Below, one piece after another: positions 35,955 to 46,819 of a stretch of 64,000 nt of DNA. Position 1 is the first letter of the stretch. Each line of letters begins with the position of its first letter. Source of the stretch: Deltaproteobacteria bacterium (GTDB lineage: Bacteria; Myxococcota; Kuafuiibacteriia; Kuafuiibacteriales; Kuafuiibacteriaceae). The stretch covers positions 2,418,001-2,482,000 of the forward strand of contig JADJPE010000005.1 of assembly GCA_016713425.1 (NCBI GenBank), given 5' to 3'. The notes beneath the pieces are model-generated. The model saw only the letters and a list, made by a program, of their open reading frames with translations, was not told the origin of the DNA and did not search any database. A program made the translations under genes and the position numbers.

Positions 35955-36425
35955 GTGAAGCTCCGCATCGTGGCGGTCGGCCGGGATCGAGGTGACGAAC
36001 TCTGTCAGATCGCGGATCGCTACGTGACCCGCCTCAACAAGGTGCAGTCCGTCGAGGTTGTCGAGGTGAAAGAAGAGCCGGCTTCTCGCAACAAGCCGGT
36101 CGCGCAGGTGCGGAGGCTCGAGGCGGAGCGAATCCGCAAAGTGCTTACACGGGACGAGCGTGTGGTGGCGCTCGATGAGCGGGGCCGACAAATGACCTCC
36201 GAGTCCCTCGCCTCCACGCTCGGGACATGGAGAGATGATGGCGTTTCGATCGTGAGCTTTGTTATCGGCGGGCCGAACGGCCTCGACCCTGCGTTCGTCG
36301 AGTCAGCCTTCTTGGTTTGGTCCCTCTCGAAGCTCACCTTGCCGCATCGGCTCGCTCGCGTCGTGGTTGCCGAGCAGATCTACCGGGCTTGGACGATCTT
36401 GAGGAAAGAGCCGTACCACAAATGA
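35955..36425 (+). CDS. rlmH: 23S rRNA (pseudouridine1915-N3)-methyltransferase RlmH
   Basis: 156 residues, GTG start at 35955, the standard length. It is a SPOUT methyltransferase: MKLRIVAVGR at the N-terminus, LDERGRQMTSESLA, the SAM-knot GGPNGLDPAFV, and the C-terminal YRAWTILRKEPYHK typical of RlmH. It methylates pseudouridine 1915 of helix 69 in assembled 70S ribosomes. Its stop overlaps the comF start by 4 bp, so both are translationally coupled. Confidence 0.97.
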   Translation: MKLRIVAVGRDRGDELCQIADRYVTRLNKVQSVEVVEVKEEPASRNKPVAQVRRLEAERIRKVLTRDERVVALDERGRQMTSESLASTLGTWRDDGVSIVSFVIGGPNGLDPAFVESAFLVWSLSKLTLPHRLARVVVAEQIYRAWTILRKEPYHK

Positions 36426-37060
36426 CGCTGCGAACCTTGAGTTGGCTCAAAGAGGGGTTGATCTCCGCGCTGTTCCCGCCGTCCTGTGCGGCGTGCGGTG
36501 CGCTGGATTCGGAGCCCTTCTGTGCGATCTGCGCGCAACAGAATGAATGGGCACCGCGGTTCTCTTTGCCCGAAGTCGAGCAGGTCTGGGCGGCATTTCG
36601 GTACGAGGGTCCGGTGCGGGAGGCGATCCATGCTTTGAAGTATGGCGCCCGCCCGGAACTTGGACTTCGGCTTGGGCGCGCGATGGCGCGCCGGCTCCCG
36701 TTCGTTGGCGAGGTCATCGTCCCTGTCCCGATCGCCGGGCATGCGCTTGGGGCGCGAGGCTACAACCAGGCCCGCGAGCTCGCGCGCGGCTTGTGCGGAT
36801 GTGTACGGCCTCGCGCGCTGATGCGACGAAACCGGCACCAAGAGCAGGTTGGCCTCGACCGCGAGGCTCGGCGACGAAACATTGCAGGCGCCTTCGCGGC
36901 GGGCCCGGCCGCCGCGTCGGTGCGAGGGCTCGATGTCCTCCTCGTGGATGACGTCATTACGACCGGGGCGACCATCGAAGCCTGTACACGTGTTCTCAAG
37001 GAGGCGGGCGCGAAGGGCGTCCGCGCCGCGGCACTTGCGTACACGGTGAGTGGGTTCTGA
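36422..37060 (+). CDS. comF: ComF-family phosphoribosyltransferase-like protein
   Basis: 212 residues. The N-terminus has a zinc-ribbon with CAACGALDSEPFCAIC. The PRTase fold follows, with IVPVPIAGHALGARGYNQA and the PRPP-binding motif VLLVDDVITTGAT. ComF proteins are needed for uptake of DNA through the membrane in competent bacteria and sometimes annotated as amidophosphoribosyltransferase-like. No other competence gene is in the window. Confidence 0.93.
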   Translation: MTLRTLSWLKEGLISALFPPSCAACGALDSEPFCAICAQQNEWAPRFSLPEVEQVWAAFRYEGPVREAIHALKYGARPELGLRLGRAMARRLPFVGEVIVPVPIAGHALGARGYNQARELARGLCGCVRPRALMRRNRHQEQVGLDREARRRNIAGAFAAGPAAASVRGLDVLLVDDVITTGATIEACTRVLKEAGAKGVRAAALAYTVSGF

Positions 37061-37354
37061 TTGAAGAATGGGGTGCCTATCGGCCGATCGAGCGCGTCTT
37101 CGGTGCGGACGGCGCTGCGAGCTGGGCCGGAACACGGCCATGCACGTGACCATGAGACGCTCACGACCGTGCCCTGATAGTGCGCATCGCGCGGACATGG
37201 TGCGCACATCAAGCGCGTGCGCTCGATGTGCGGTGCCCGCCTTGTTCGTCGACCAACTTCGTGAACGCTCGAGGTCGAGCTTCGTCATGCGCATGCTTCG
37301 CTGTGAGTCGAGCTCATGGACGACATCAAGGATGACAACAAGTGGTTCGCATTG

Positions 37355-37383
37355 TTGACATCGGTGCTGGGCCTCCGTACATT
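37355..37383 (+). promoter_or_regulatory. Sigma70-type promoter of the H1-like histone gene
   Basis: A perfect -35 TTGACA (37355-37360), 17-bp spacer, and -10 TACATT (37378-37383), about 40 bp before the ATG at 37424. Start of transcription is expected near 37390. The rest of the 363-bp gap after comF shows nothing recognisable. Confidence 0.7.
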
Positions 37384-37423
37384 TCGATCGACTTCGCTTC
37401 AGGCGAGGCAAGAGAGGTTACGG

Positions 37424-37744
37424 ATGGCAACACGTAAGAAGAAGACAACTCGTAAGAAAGCAACCAAGCGCAAGGCCGTGGCGAAGAAGGCGACCAAGCG
37501 CAAAGTGACCCGTCGCAAGATCGCGGCACCGATGATGGAAGGCGAGGCCGAGGCCGCGCCAATGAAGAAGACCCGCGGCAAGAAGAAGGCGGCGAAGAAG
37601 AAAGCAGCCAAGAAGAAGGTGGCGAAGAAAAAAGTCGCCAAGAAGGCTGGCAAGAAGAAAGTCGCCAAGAAGAAGGCAGCGAAGAAGAAAGTTGCCAAGA
37701 AGAAGGCCGCGCGGAAGCCCAAAGCGGCGCCGGTGACGATGTAA
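37424..37744 (+). CDS. Lysine-rich H1-like histone / nucleoid protein
   Basis: 106 residues, ATG 37424, AGAGAGG about seven to eight bases upstream. More than a third is Lys, arranged as KKAAKKK and KKVAKK repeats like the tail of eukaryotic histone H1 and bacterial H1-like proteins. A short acidic and methionine-containing island (APMMEGEAEAAPM) splits two basic arms. It should bind DNA non-specifically by charge and may compact the nucleoid. A strong promoter and a terminator isolate it as a single highly expressed unit. No globular domain. Confidence 0.85.
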   Translation: MATRKKKTTRKKATKRKAVAKKATKRKVTRRKIAAPMMEGEAEAAPMKKTRGKKKAAKKKAAKKKVAKKKVAKKAGKKKVAKKKAAKKKVAKKKAARKPKAAPVTM

Positions 37745-37770
37745 GCTCGAGCAGGATGCTCAAGTGGTCG

Positions 37771-37810
37771 ACGGCCCGCCCTCCTTCGAGGCGCGGGCCG
37801 TTTGCTTTTT
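37771..37810 (+). terminator. Rho-independent terminator after the H1-like histone gene
   Basis: A perfect 9-bp stem ACGGCCCGC / GCGGGCCGT (37771-37779, 37793-37801) enclosing a second CCTC/GAGG stem, followed by TTGCTTTTT. It ends 80 bp before the next start. Confidence 0.85.
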
Positions 37811-37889
37811 GGGTTCGTATGTTTCGTATCGTTTCTTCAGGTCTCCTTTCGTTTCCCGGCTGAGCGGCTTTGTTTTCGTCATTTCTTTC

Positions 37890-39380
37890 ATGACGCTCGA
37901 TGCAAAGACCTTGGCCGAGGTGATCCGGGAGCTCCGCCCGCTGGTGGGCGGGCGCATCCAACGGATCGATCTGATGGCTGAGCGCGAAGTCGTCCTGGAG
38001 GTACGGATCCCTGGGCGAACGGTGCGCCTGTTGGCGAGCGCTGAACCGGGTGTTGGGCGCGTTCACGTGATCCCGCAGCGTGGGGTCCGGCAAGCGCCGG
38101 CGGGACCTCTCCAAGGAGTCTTGCGTCAACGACTCGTGGGCAAGGTGCTGACGGCCTTGTCCGCGGATGGGCGCACCGTCGTCGTCGCGGTCCCGGACAT
38201 GCACCTTCGGATTCGCCTCGATGGCGGCCGAGACGCATTCCGATTGCTCCCGGGCGACTCTGAAGGTGGTCGCTCGCACGAAGGCGACGGAGGCCCGGCC
38301 GACGCCGAGTTGAATTTCCCAGTCTCGGAGGCGATCGCACGACTTTATGAGGCTCGCCGCCCGATCTCGGGCCAGTTGTTGCTCCGCCAGGAGATGGACA
38401 ACCAACTTCGACGTCGAAAGAAGAAGCTCGAGCGCCTCTTTGAGAATCTGAAGCAGGACCGAACCCGACTGACCGAAATGTCTGAGCGCGCCCGCGAGGC
38501 TGAGCTGCTCAAGCCCCTGTTGTCTGCGATCAAGCGGGGTCAGGCGTTCGTCGATGCCCTTGACTATGTCACGGGCGAGTCCGTGCGCGTGGTCCTCGAT
38601 CCTTCGCTGTCAGCCAAGGACAACATGTTGCGCCTGTTCGACCGTGCAAAGAAGGGCGACCGGGGGCGGCCGCGGGTGGAGGCACGGCTCGAAGAGACAC
38701 GCCTCGAGATCGACGCGCTCGAGAGGGCACTCGAGGCGCTTTTCGCGATCGACCTGGGTGAGCTCGCGGACTTTGCCGCGCGGATACGACCTGCGCTTCT
38801 GAGAGGGGATGGCGTTGCTCCCCATACAGTAGAAGGCCCCCTGGGCGCGGACGGTCGCCGACCGTCGCGCGATCGGCTGAAGGATGCAGGTCGAGGACCC
38901 CGCGCAAGGGAAGGAATCGATCGCTGGGCTCGCCGTTTCGTGGCAAAGGACGGCAGTGAGATCCTGGTGGGAAGAGGGGCCAAGGAGAACGACCGCCTGA
39001 CGCTGTCCGTCGCCCGCGGAAACGACCTCTGGTTGCATGCGCGAGGCACAACGGGCGCGCACGTGGTCCTTCGACGTCGGTCGGCTTCTTCGCAGGCGAA
39101 CGCCGCGGGTGGGTCGAATGTGACGGGATCGTTGGACGCGTCGAGTGCGTCGAATGCGTCAAGTTCTCAGAATGATGCGCTTCTGGATGCCGCGAACCTC
39201 GCGGTACACTACTCGGGCTTGAAGACCGATTCGAAAGCCGAGGTGACCGTGACCGAAGCCAGAAATGTTCGGAAGAACAAAGGCGATCCTCCGGGGCGCG
39301 TTCAGGTCGCCCGAAGTCGCACGCTGCTCATTTCGCCAGACTCCGAACGGATCGATCGGCTCTTTGGGCGAGGACGCTAG
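37890..39380 (+). CDS. rqcH: NFACT-family protein, RqcH-like (ribosome quality control)
   Basis: 496 residues, ATG 37890. NFACT-N begins MTLDAKTLAEVIRELRPLVG, then a basic coiled coil (RRRKKKLERLFENLKQDRTR) of the NFACT-C/CC kind, and the C-terminal NFACT-R (DUF814) domain with FVAKDGSEILVGRGAKEND and LWLHARGTTGAHVVL. RqcH recruits tRNA-Ala to 50S subunits holding peptidyl-tRNA and adds C-terminal alanine tails. It is shorter than the usual 550-570 residues. A linker of Ser/Asn/Ala repeats interrupts NFACT-R. The gene may be translated from a read-through of the histone unit, but a terminator precedes it. Confidence 0.88.
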   Translation: MTLDAKTLAEVIRELRPLVGGRIQRIDLMAEREVVLEVRIPGRTVRLLASAEPGVGRVHVIPQRGVRQAPAGPLQGVLRQRLVGKVLTALSADGRTVVVAVPDMHLRIRLDGGRDAFRLLPGDSEGGRSHEGDGGPADAELNFPVSEAIARLYEARRPISGQLLLRQEMDNQLRRRKKKLERLFENLKQDRTRLTEMSERAREAELLKPLLSAIKRGQAFVDALDYVTGESVRVVLDPSLSAKDNMLRLFDRAKKGDRGRPRVEARLEETRLEIDALERALEALFAIDLGELADFAARIRPALLRGDGVAPHTVEGPLGADGRRPSRDRLKDAGRGPRAREGIDRWARRFVAKDGSEILVGRGAKENDRLTLSVARGNDLWLHARGTTGAHVVLRRRSASSQANAAGGSNVTGSLDASSASNASSSQNDALLDAANLAVHYSGLKTDSKAEVTVTEARNVRKNKGDPPGRVQVARSRTLLISPDSERIDRLFGRGR

Positions 39381-39385
39381 CGCCG

Positions 39386-40036
39386 ATGCCGGAGATATTC
39401 GCTTTCGTTCGTGAGAACCATGGTCTTTGGAGTCTCGTGGCCGTCTTCGTCGCGGCCCTCCTCGAATATCTGATCCCACCGCTTCCGGCGGACTCGGTCG
39501 TCCTTGCTTCCTCGGTCCTCATCGTAGCCGGAGTGTACCCCTTCGGGGTGGTCTACCTGGTCGCCGTCGCCGGTGGTGCGACCGGCGCATTCATCCATTT
39601 CGTCCTCGGCCGTGGTCTTTCACGGCACTCGGGCAGCCGGGTCGGGGTTTGGTTTGCACGTCGTGTCGCAAATCAAGGACTCTTCGAGCGTTTCATGACG
39701 GCATTTCGCCGTCACGGGATGTGGGTGATGGCGCTCAACCGCGCGATGCCCGGGATACGGGGCATCTGTTTCGTTGCTGCGGGGATGGTTGGGCTACCAG
39801 CCCTTCGAACCATGGCTTTTGGTTTGGTCTCCAACCTCGCGTGGACGTTCCTCATTCTCATGGCAGGGGTCTCGGTGGGTGGCCAATGGTCGAAGATAGA
39901 GCCCACTTTCGGCGTCTATCGCCACGTCATCTATGTGGTTGTTGCCTGCGTCCTATTGTCTTATCTCATCCTGCGCGTCGTTCGTGCTCGTCGCCGCCGC
40001 CGTGGGCCCCGGAGCGAGGCGGCCAACGCCTCATAG
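39386..40036 (+). CDS. DedA-family membrane protein
   Basis: 216 residues, ATG 39386, five bases after the preceding stop. The DedA signature is present: LLEYLIPPLPADSVVLASSV near the N-terminus and FRRHGMWVMALNRAMPGIRG with the conserved Arg and Pro-Gly. Five hydrophobic segments. DedA proteins flip or recycle lipid carriers such as undecaprenyl phosphate or phosphatidylethanolamine across the inner membrane. Likely co-transcribed with the RqcH-like gene. Confidence 0.92.
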   Translation: MPEIFAFVRENHGLWSLVAVFVAALLEYLIPPLPADSVVLASSVLIVAGVYPFGVVYLVAVAGGATGAFIHFVLGRGLSRHSGSRVGVWFARRVANQGLFERFMTAFRRHGMWVMALNRAMPGIRGICFVAAGMVGLPALRTMAFGLVSNLAWTFLILMAGVSVGGQWSKIEPTFGVYRHVIYVVVACVLLSYLILRVVRARRRRRGPRSEAANAS

Positions 40037-40052
40037 GTCAGGAGACTTCATC

Positions 40053-41657
40053 ATGACGCATTGTTTCATCAGCCGCCCTCGGAGTCGGAAGCCCCTTTCA
40101 TTCCTTGTGCTCTGGATCCTCGCCGTCGGGGCGCCCGGCTCGACGTGGGCCAAGGGCGAAGCCGCGGCCGCGGCCACCGCGCCCCACGAGGCTGGGACCA
40201 AGACCAAGACCAAGACCAAGACCAAGACGAAGATCAGGACCGAAGCCGAGGCCAAGACCCCGACTTCGATCGAGACGAAGGCGCAGTGGTTCGACTTCAT
40301 GTTCCACGGGAGCAAGGTGGGTTTTGTCTTCTCCCTCGATGAGCCCTCGACGATCGAAGGCAAGGACGTCGTTCATGCCCACCGATGGTCGGTGATCACG
40401 GTGCGCCGCCAGGATGATGTCATTCGGATGGAATCTACGACCGATACCTGGTTCATGCCCGACGGGACGCCGCTTCGATTCAAGAACCGGCGGCGCGAAG
40501 GGGGCGAGACGCGAACGACCGAAGGCTACCGCGACGGTGAGATGTTCGTGCTCCGGCGCGACATCGGTGGGAGTGTGTCCGAAGAGCGGGTGAAGCTAGA
40601 GCCTTCGACCTACCTGGCTTCGAGCCTCGAGGTCTTGTTCAGCCAAGATTTGAAGCTCAAGAAATCGCTTCGTGGGCGTGCCATTCTCGAAGACGAGAGC
40701 CAGCTCGTCGACTTCACGATGTCGGTCGATGCGAAAGAAGAGCGCGATGGTCGTTCCGTCTTTGTTGTGTCGGGAGATCTAGCCGGTCTCACGAGCAAGA
40801 GCTGGGTCGAACCGACGGGCGAGACCTTGGAGGTCGAGCTTCCTGCGCTCGGGGCGCGTTTCGTGCGTACGACGAAGGAGAAGGCGATGCAGGTCGAGAA
40901 GCCGGTCGACATCTTCAGCTCGGCGATGTTCGCGATCCCAGAACCGATTCCCCGCGGAAGTGAGCTCGATGCGCTCGTCGTGCGCCTACGAAGCAAGAAC
41001 GGAGCGATGCCAACGTACATTGCCGACCATCGCCAGAAGGCGCGACGTATCTCGAAAGACGAGGTCGAGATCGAGATCCGCGTCGATGCACCGCCGCTCC
41101 GTGCGGTTCGTCTTCCGATTCGGGGCGCTGTCGCGAAGCAGTTTCTGAAGGAGACGCCCTACGAAAGCCTCAAGGACGAGCGTCTCGTTGCGGCCAAGGA
41201 CAAAGCGTTGAACGGTACGGACGATGCTTGGACCGCTGCGCGCCGCATCAACAGCTTCGTCTATGGACACATCCGGAACAAGTCGCTGGCTCGCGCCTTT
41301 GCGAGCGCGGTCGAGGCGTATGAGTCGCGCGAAGGCGACTGCACTGAGCATGCGGTGTTGTTCTCGGCGCTTGCAAAGATTGCTGGAATCCCGACTCGCC
41401 TTGCCACCGGACTTGTGTACGTGGGCGGCGAAGAGAATCTTTTTGGGTATCACGAATGGGTCGAGGTCTGGATCGATCAACGCTGGATCGCGATGGACCC
41501 CACGTTCGGTCAAGACTTGGCGGATCCGACGCACATCAAGTTCGCCGAAGGGCAGTCTGATTCGGAAGGCCTACGCCAAGCGGGTACGGTCGCGGCTTCG
41601 CTGATCGGAAATCTCGAGCTCTCGGTGGTGCGCACCGTGCCGGCCAAGGATCGCTAA
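40053..41657 (+). CDS. Exported transglutaminase-like protein
   Basis: 534 residues, ATG 40053 with AGGAG nine bases upstream. A signal peptide (LSFLVLWILAVGAPGSTWAK) is followed by a low-complexity Lys-Thr repeat linker made from a 6-bp unit (about 40198-40230). Residues about 60-330 are beta-rich. The C-terminal part has the transglutaminase triad: ESREGDCTEHAVLFSALAKI (Cys), YHEWVEVWID (His) and WIAMDPTF (Asp). Such periplasmic domains usually act as peptidases or amidases on peptidoglycan-linked substrates. It follows the DedA gene by 16 bp, so probably the same transcript. Confidence 0.88.
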   Translation: MTHCFISRPRSRKPLSFLVLWILAVGAPGSTWAKGEAAAAATAPHEAGTKTKTKTKTKTKIRTEAEAKTPTSIETKAQWFDFMFHGSKVGFVFSLDEPSTIEGKDVVHAHRWSVITVRRQDDVIRMESTTDTWFMPDGTPLRFKNRRREGGETRTTEGYRDGEMFVLRRDIGGSVSEERVKLEPSTYLASSLEVLFSQDLKLKKSLRGRAILEDESQLVDFTMSVDAKEERDGRSVFVVSGDLAGLTSKSWVEPTGETLEVELPALGARFVRTTKEKAMQVEKPVDIFSSAMFAIPEPIPRGSELDALVVRLRSKNGAMPTYIADHRQKARRISKDEVEIEIRVDAPPLRAVRLPIRGAVAKQFLKETPYESLKDERLVAAKDKALNGTDDAWTAARRINSFVYGHIRNKSLARAFASAVEAYESREGDCTEHAVLFSALAKIAGIPTRLATGLVYVGGEENLFGYHEWVEVWIDQRWIAMDPTFGQDLADPTHIKFAEGQSDSEGLRQAGTVAASLIGNLELSVVRTVPAKDR

Positions 41658-41751
41658 CCGGCCATTTCCACCGGGTGGTGCCGCCAACGATCCCGCATGT
41701 GGCCACACCCCTCCCGGAGACTCGGAGACACGGAGTCACGATGCGCGATCG

Positions 41752-42558
41752 TTATTCGTGATGGTGTGATGGAGTAGGCTCTTCTTCGTTCTTGTCGTCG
41801 GATGTTTGCATGGCTGCACATGCGTCCATGAGATCCCCGAGTTTCTCTCGAGCCACCTCGAGTCGTGCGACCAAAGATTCGGTGTGTTCGAGCGTTCGGA
41901 CCAGGACCGACGGCACAGAGGAGGGCGGGCGTCGCTCACGATCGGTGGGCGTATCTTCGGCGGCCGGCGTCTCCGATATCTTTTGTGCTTGTTCGTTGAG
42001 GAGCTGAATCTCGGCAATTCTGAGCTCGATCCGCGCGATGAGCTCTTCGAGGCCATTTGAGGTCGTACGCCGGAATTCCTCGGCGCGACGTTCTTCGCGG
42101 CTGAAGATTCTCCGAGCGGTGTCTGTCAGTTCCGTTACGCTCTTGGTTGCGACATCGCGCAGATTCAAGGCGCTCTTGCGGATCTCGTCGACGCGGTGCT
42201 CGGCGGTGTCTTTGATCTCGGCGACCGGCGTCTTCAGCGACCGTTCGAAGAACTCGTGCAACGTGGCGCCGCCGGTTTGGATGAGGTTGCGCAGCATCCC
42301 GAGCGGCATGCGATTTTCGCGCTTTTCTTCTTCGTAGATGATCTGCGTGAGCGTGACCGAAGTGAGATCTTCCTTCGACTCGTTGTCGATGATCTGGACC
42401 TCGTCGCCCGCTTTGATCATCGTCGAGATTTCGTCGAGGGTGACGTACTTGCTCTGCTCGGTGTCGTACAGCTTTCGATTGGAGTACCGCTTGATGACTC
42501 TCGTTCCGCCATTTCCGCCTTCGACGGCGTCTGGCGCCTGCTTCTCGTTGGTCACCAC
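41752..42558 (-). CDS. PhaR-like polyhydroxyalkanoate synthesis regulator
   Basis: 268 residues with a GTG start at 42556-42558. An ATG three codons earlier exists, but the perfect AGGAGG (42568-42573) touches that ATG and lies nine bases before the GTG, which makes the GTG the better start. The N-terminal domain is the PHB/PHA accumulation regulator DNA-binding domain: RVIKRYSNRKLYDTEQSKYV and TLDEISTMIKAGDEVQIIDN. The C-terminal half is a long amphipathic helix (heptads through LIARIELRIAEIQLLNEQAQ), fitting the phasin-like tail. In other bacteria this protein represses phasin genes and binds PHA granules. No PHA synthase gene is in the window. Confidence 0.9.
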   Translation of the reverse strand: MVTNEKQAPDAVEGGNGGTRVIKRYSNRKLYDTEQSKYVTLDEISTMIKAGDEVQIIDNESKEDLTSVTLTQIIYEEEKRENRMPLGMLRNLIQTGGATLHEFFERSLKTPVAEIKDTAEHRVDEIRKSALNLRDVATKSVTELTDTARRIFSREERRAEEFRRTTSNGLEELIARIELRIAEIQLLNEQAQKISETPAAEDTPTDRERRPPSSVPSVLVRTLEHTESLVARLEVAREKLGDLMDACAAMQTSDDKNEEEPTPSHHHE

Positions 42559-42786
42559 GCCCTGCATCCTCCTCGAACCCCTTCTATTTCTAGGAAATCC
42601 CTGCGAACCCTACCAGTTCGCGCCGTCCGTGTCGTCTTCGATGTCGCACCTTTCGTGCAGATCTCCCCACTCTCGCCCAGAAGGCGTCGGGGCGATCGGG
42701 CATCGATTCCGAAATCTTGCTAGCATCGGACCCGAGACAGAAGCTCAGAGGCGAAAGCTCGGCGAGAGAAGAATCTTAGGCGCTCA

Positions 42787-45294
<2,508 letters not shown>

Positions 45295-45394
45295 CGGCAC
45301 GAGAGGAGCCGGGATTCTGTTCGTGAGTCCCTGATGGGCGGCCGCTGGCCTTGGTTCCGCGTGTGGCGGGGTCGAGCGAGATCGGGACAAAAAC

Positions 45395-45640
45395 ATGGGG
45401 TGTCATCACTACGAAGTTCTCACCGTCATCATCGTCGTCATGTTGGTGATGGGTGTGAATCGACTGCCTCAGATTGGCGACTCGTTGGGCCGAGCGATCA
45501 GGAACTTCAAACGCGGCGTCCAAGGTGAGAACGAAATCGACGTGACGCCACCGAAGAAGCGCGTCGAATCGGGCGCGCGCTCGGCCCCCGCGGCCGACCG
45601 AACGCGCGACGAGACGGACGATGCCGACCGCCGCGATTAG
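45395..45640 (+). CDS. tatA: TatA-family twin-arginine translocase subunit
   Basis: 81 residues, ATG 45395. A short hydrophobic helix (VLTVIIVVMLVMGVNRLPQI) is followed by the amphipathic helix GDSLGRAIRNFKRGV, the typical TatA arrangement, then a polar tail. TatA monomers assemble in the inner membrane to move folded, SRR-containing proteins such as the phosphoesterase at 18117. No tatB or tatC gene is nearby. The TAG stop is inside the first unit of a 22-bp array. Confidence 0.88.
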   Translation: MGCHHYEVLTVIIVVMLVMGVNRLPQIGDSLGRAIRNFKRGVQGENEIDVTPPKKRVESGARSAPAADRTRDETDDADRRD

Positions 45641-45784
45641 CCCGTAGAACCGCCGCGATTGGGCCGTAGACCGCCGCGATTGGGCCGTGGAACCGACGCG
45701 ATTGGGCCGTGGAACCGACGCGATTGGGCCGTGGAACCGACGCGATTGGGCCGTAGGACCGCCGCGATTGGGCCGTGGAACCGG
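45632..45784. repeat. 22-bp array filling the gap between tatA and the convergent barrel gene
   Basis: Seven units of 21-22 bp, each starting CGCGATTGGGCCGT. The tatA stop codon lies in unit 1, and a partial eighth copy reaches the stop (45790-45792) of the convergent barrel gene, so the array occupies exactly the intergenic space. Confidence 0.93.
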
Positions 45785-45789
45785 CGCGG

Positions 45790-46731
45790 CTAGAAGTCGA
45801 GCCCAAGCTTCGTGGTGAGCGCACCGACGGGGCCGAACGTGCGATCTTCGCTGAAGGCCTGAATTTCGCCCTGGATTGAGATGTTGAGCATCGCGTAGAG
45901 CGTGCGCAGCCCCAGCGTGAGCTTGTGGTTCAGCGAGGTTCCGGGGCGTACCGACCGGAAGATGAAGTTCTTGTCGGGATCGTTCTCGGTCGTTGGCGTC
46001 GGATCGATCACTCGGCTGTTGGCGGCGATGAAGAGGAACGACCAGCTCGCATAGGGCGCGAGGTTGAGTACGCCGAGAACGCCGAAGCTCTTCGAAAGAA
46101 CGACGTCGACGCCGGCGGTTGTCAGCCGCATGTCACGGTTGCCAACCATCTGATTGACCGAGCCGCGAACGGCCAGGTCTGGGATGTATCGGTAGCCTTC
46201 TTGGAGTGCCCAGCGCACGTCCAGGCCTGGTGCGAGGAGTTGGCTGTCCACCAGCCACATCACGTTTGCACCGATCTCGAAGGAGAAGGGGAGGCCCTTG
46301 CGTACGTCGAGCTGAAGCGTTTGGAGCAGCTTTGCGCCACGTCCGGTGCGTTGCCCGCGCTCGGTCACTTGCCAGAACGCTTTGTCGCCCGAGACGAACG
46401 TTCCGCTCCAAATGGCGCCCACCGAGAAGCCGGCGTGACCGAGCGTCTCGGCAGGGCTCATCAGCTTGGGCGAGAAGACGTAGCCGAGCTGGGTGACGAG
46501 CGAACGCCACTCGCCATCGAGTGGTTCGAAGCGTCCGTCCGCGGTGCTCTGAAAAAGGAGTCCCGCGTTGTCGCTTCCGGTGGCGTTCAGACGGAAATCA
46601 TTGTCTCCGGCTCGCGCGACGGTTGCGGCGCCGAGCGCGAACCACGCGACTGCGGTCATGAGGGCGGCCCGCGATCGACGATGACGGCAAGTGGTCAACG
46701 CGTAGGATGGACGTCGTCGGTACCTCGCCAT
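45790..46731 (-). CDS. Outer-membrane beta-barrel-like protein
   Basis: 313 residues from the ATG at 46729-46731; an in-frame GTG at 46761 adds ten. A signal peptide (ALMTAVAWFALGAATVARA) precedes GDNDFRLN. The mature part has alternating strand patterns (GFSVGAIWSGTFVSGDKAFW, LNLAPYASWSFLFIAANSRV) and ends in aromatic Phe (KLGLDF), the usual last residue for BAM recognition. No specific family. Divergent from the epimerase gene; convergent with tatA. Confidence 0.8.
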   Translation of the reverse strand: MARYRRRPSYALTTCRHRRSRAALMTAVAWFALGAATVARAGDNDFRLNATGSDNAGLLFQSTADGRFEPLDGEWRSLVTQLGYVFSPKLMSPAETLGHAGFSVGAIWSGTFVSGDKAFWQVTERGQRTGRGAKLLQTLQLDVRKGLPFSFEIGANVMWLVDSQLLAPGLDVRWALQEGYRYIPDLAVRGSVNQMVGNRDMRLTTAGVDVVLSKSFGVLGVLNLAPYASWSFLFIAANSRVIDPTPTTENDPDKNFIFRSVRPGTSLNHKLTLGLRTLYAMLNISIQGEIQAFSEDRTFGPVGALTTKLGLDF

Positions 46732-46819
46732 CGGGACTCTGGGATCGCCCTTCCTTCGCACGCTGTCAAGAATCCTGCACCGTTGCTTCCGGGGATGAAA
46801 AAGGCGACTTTGGACCGCG

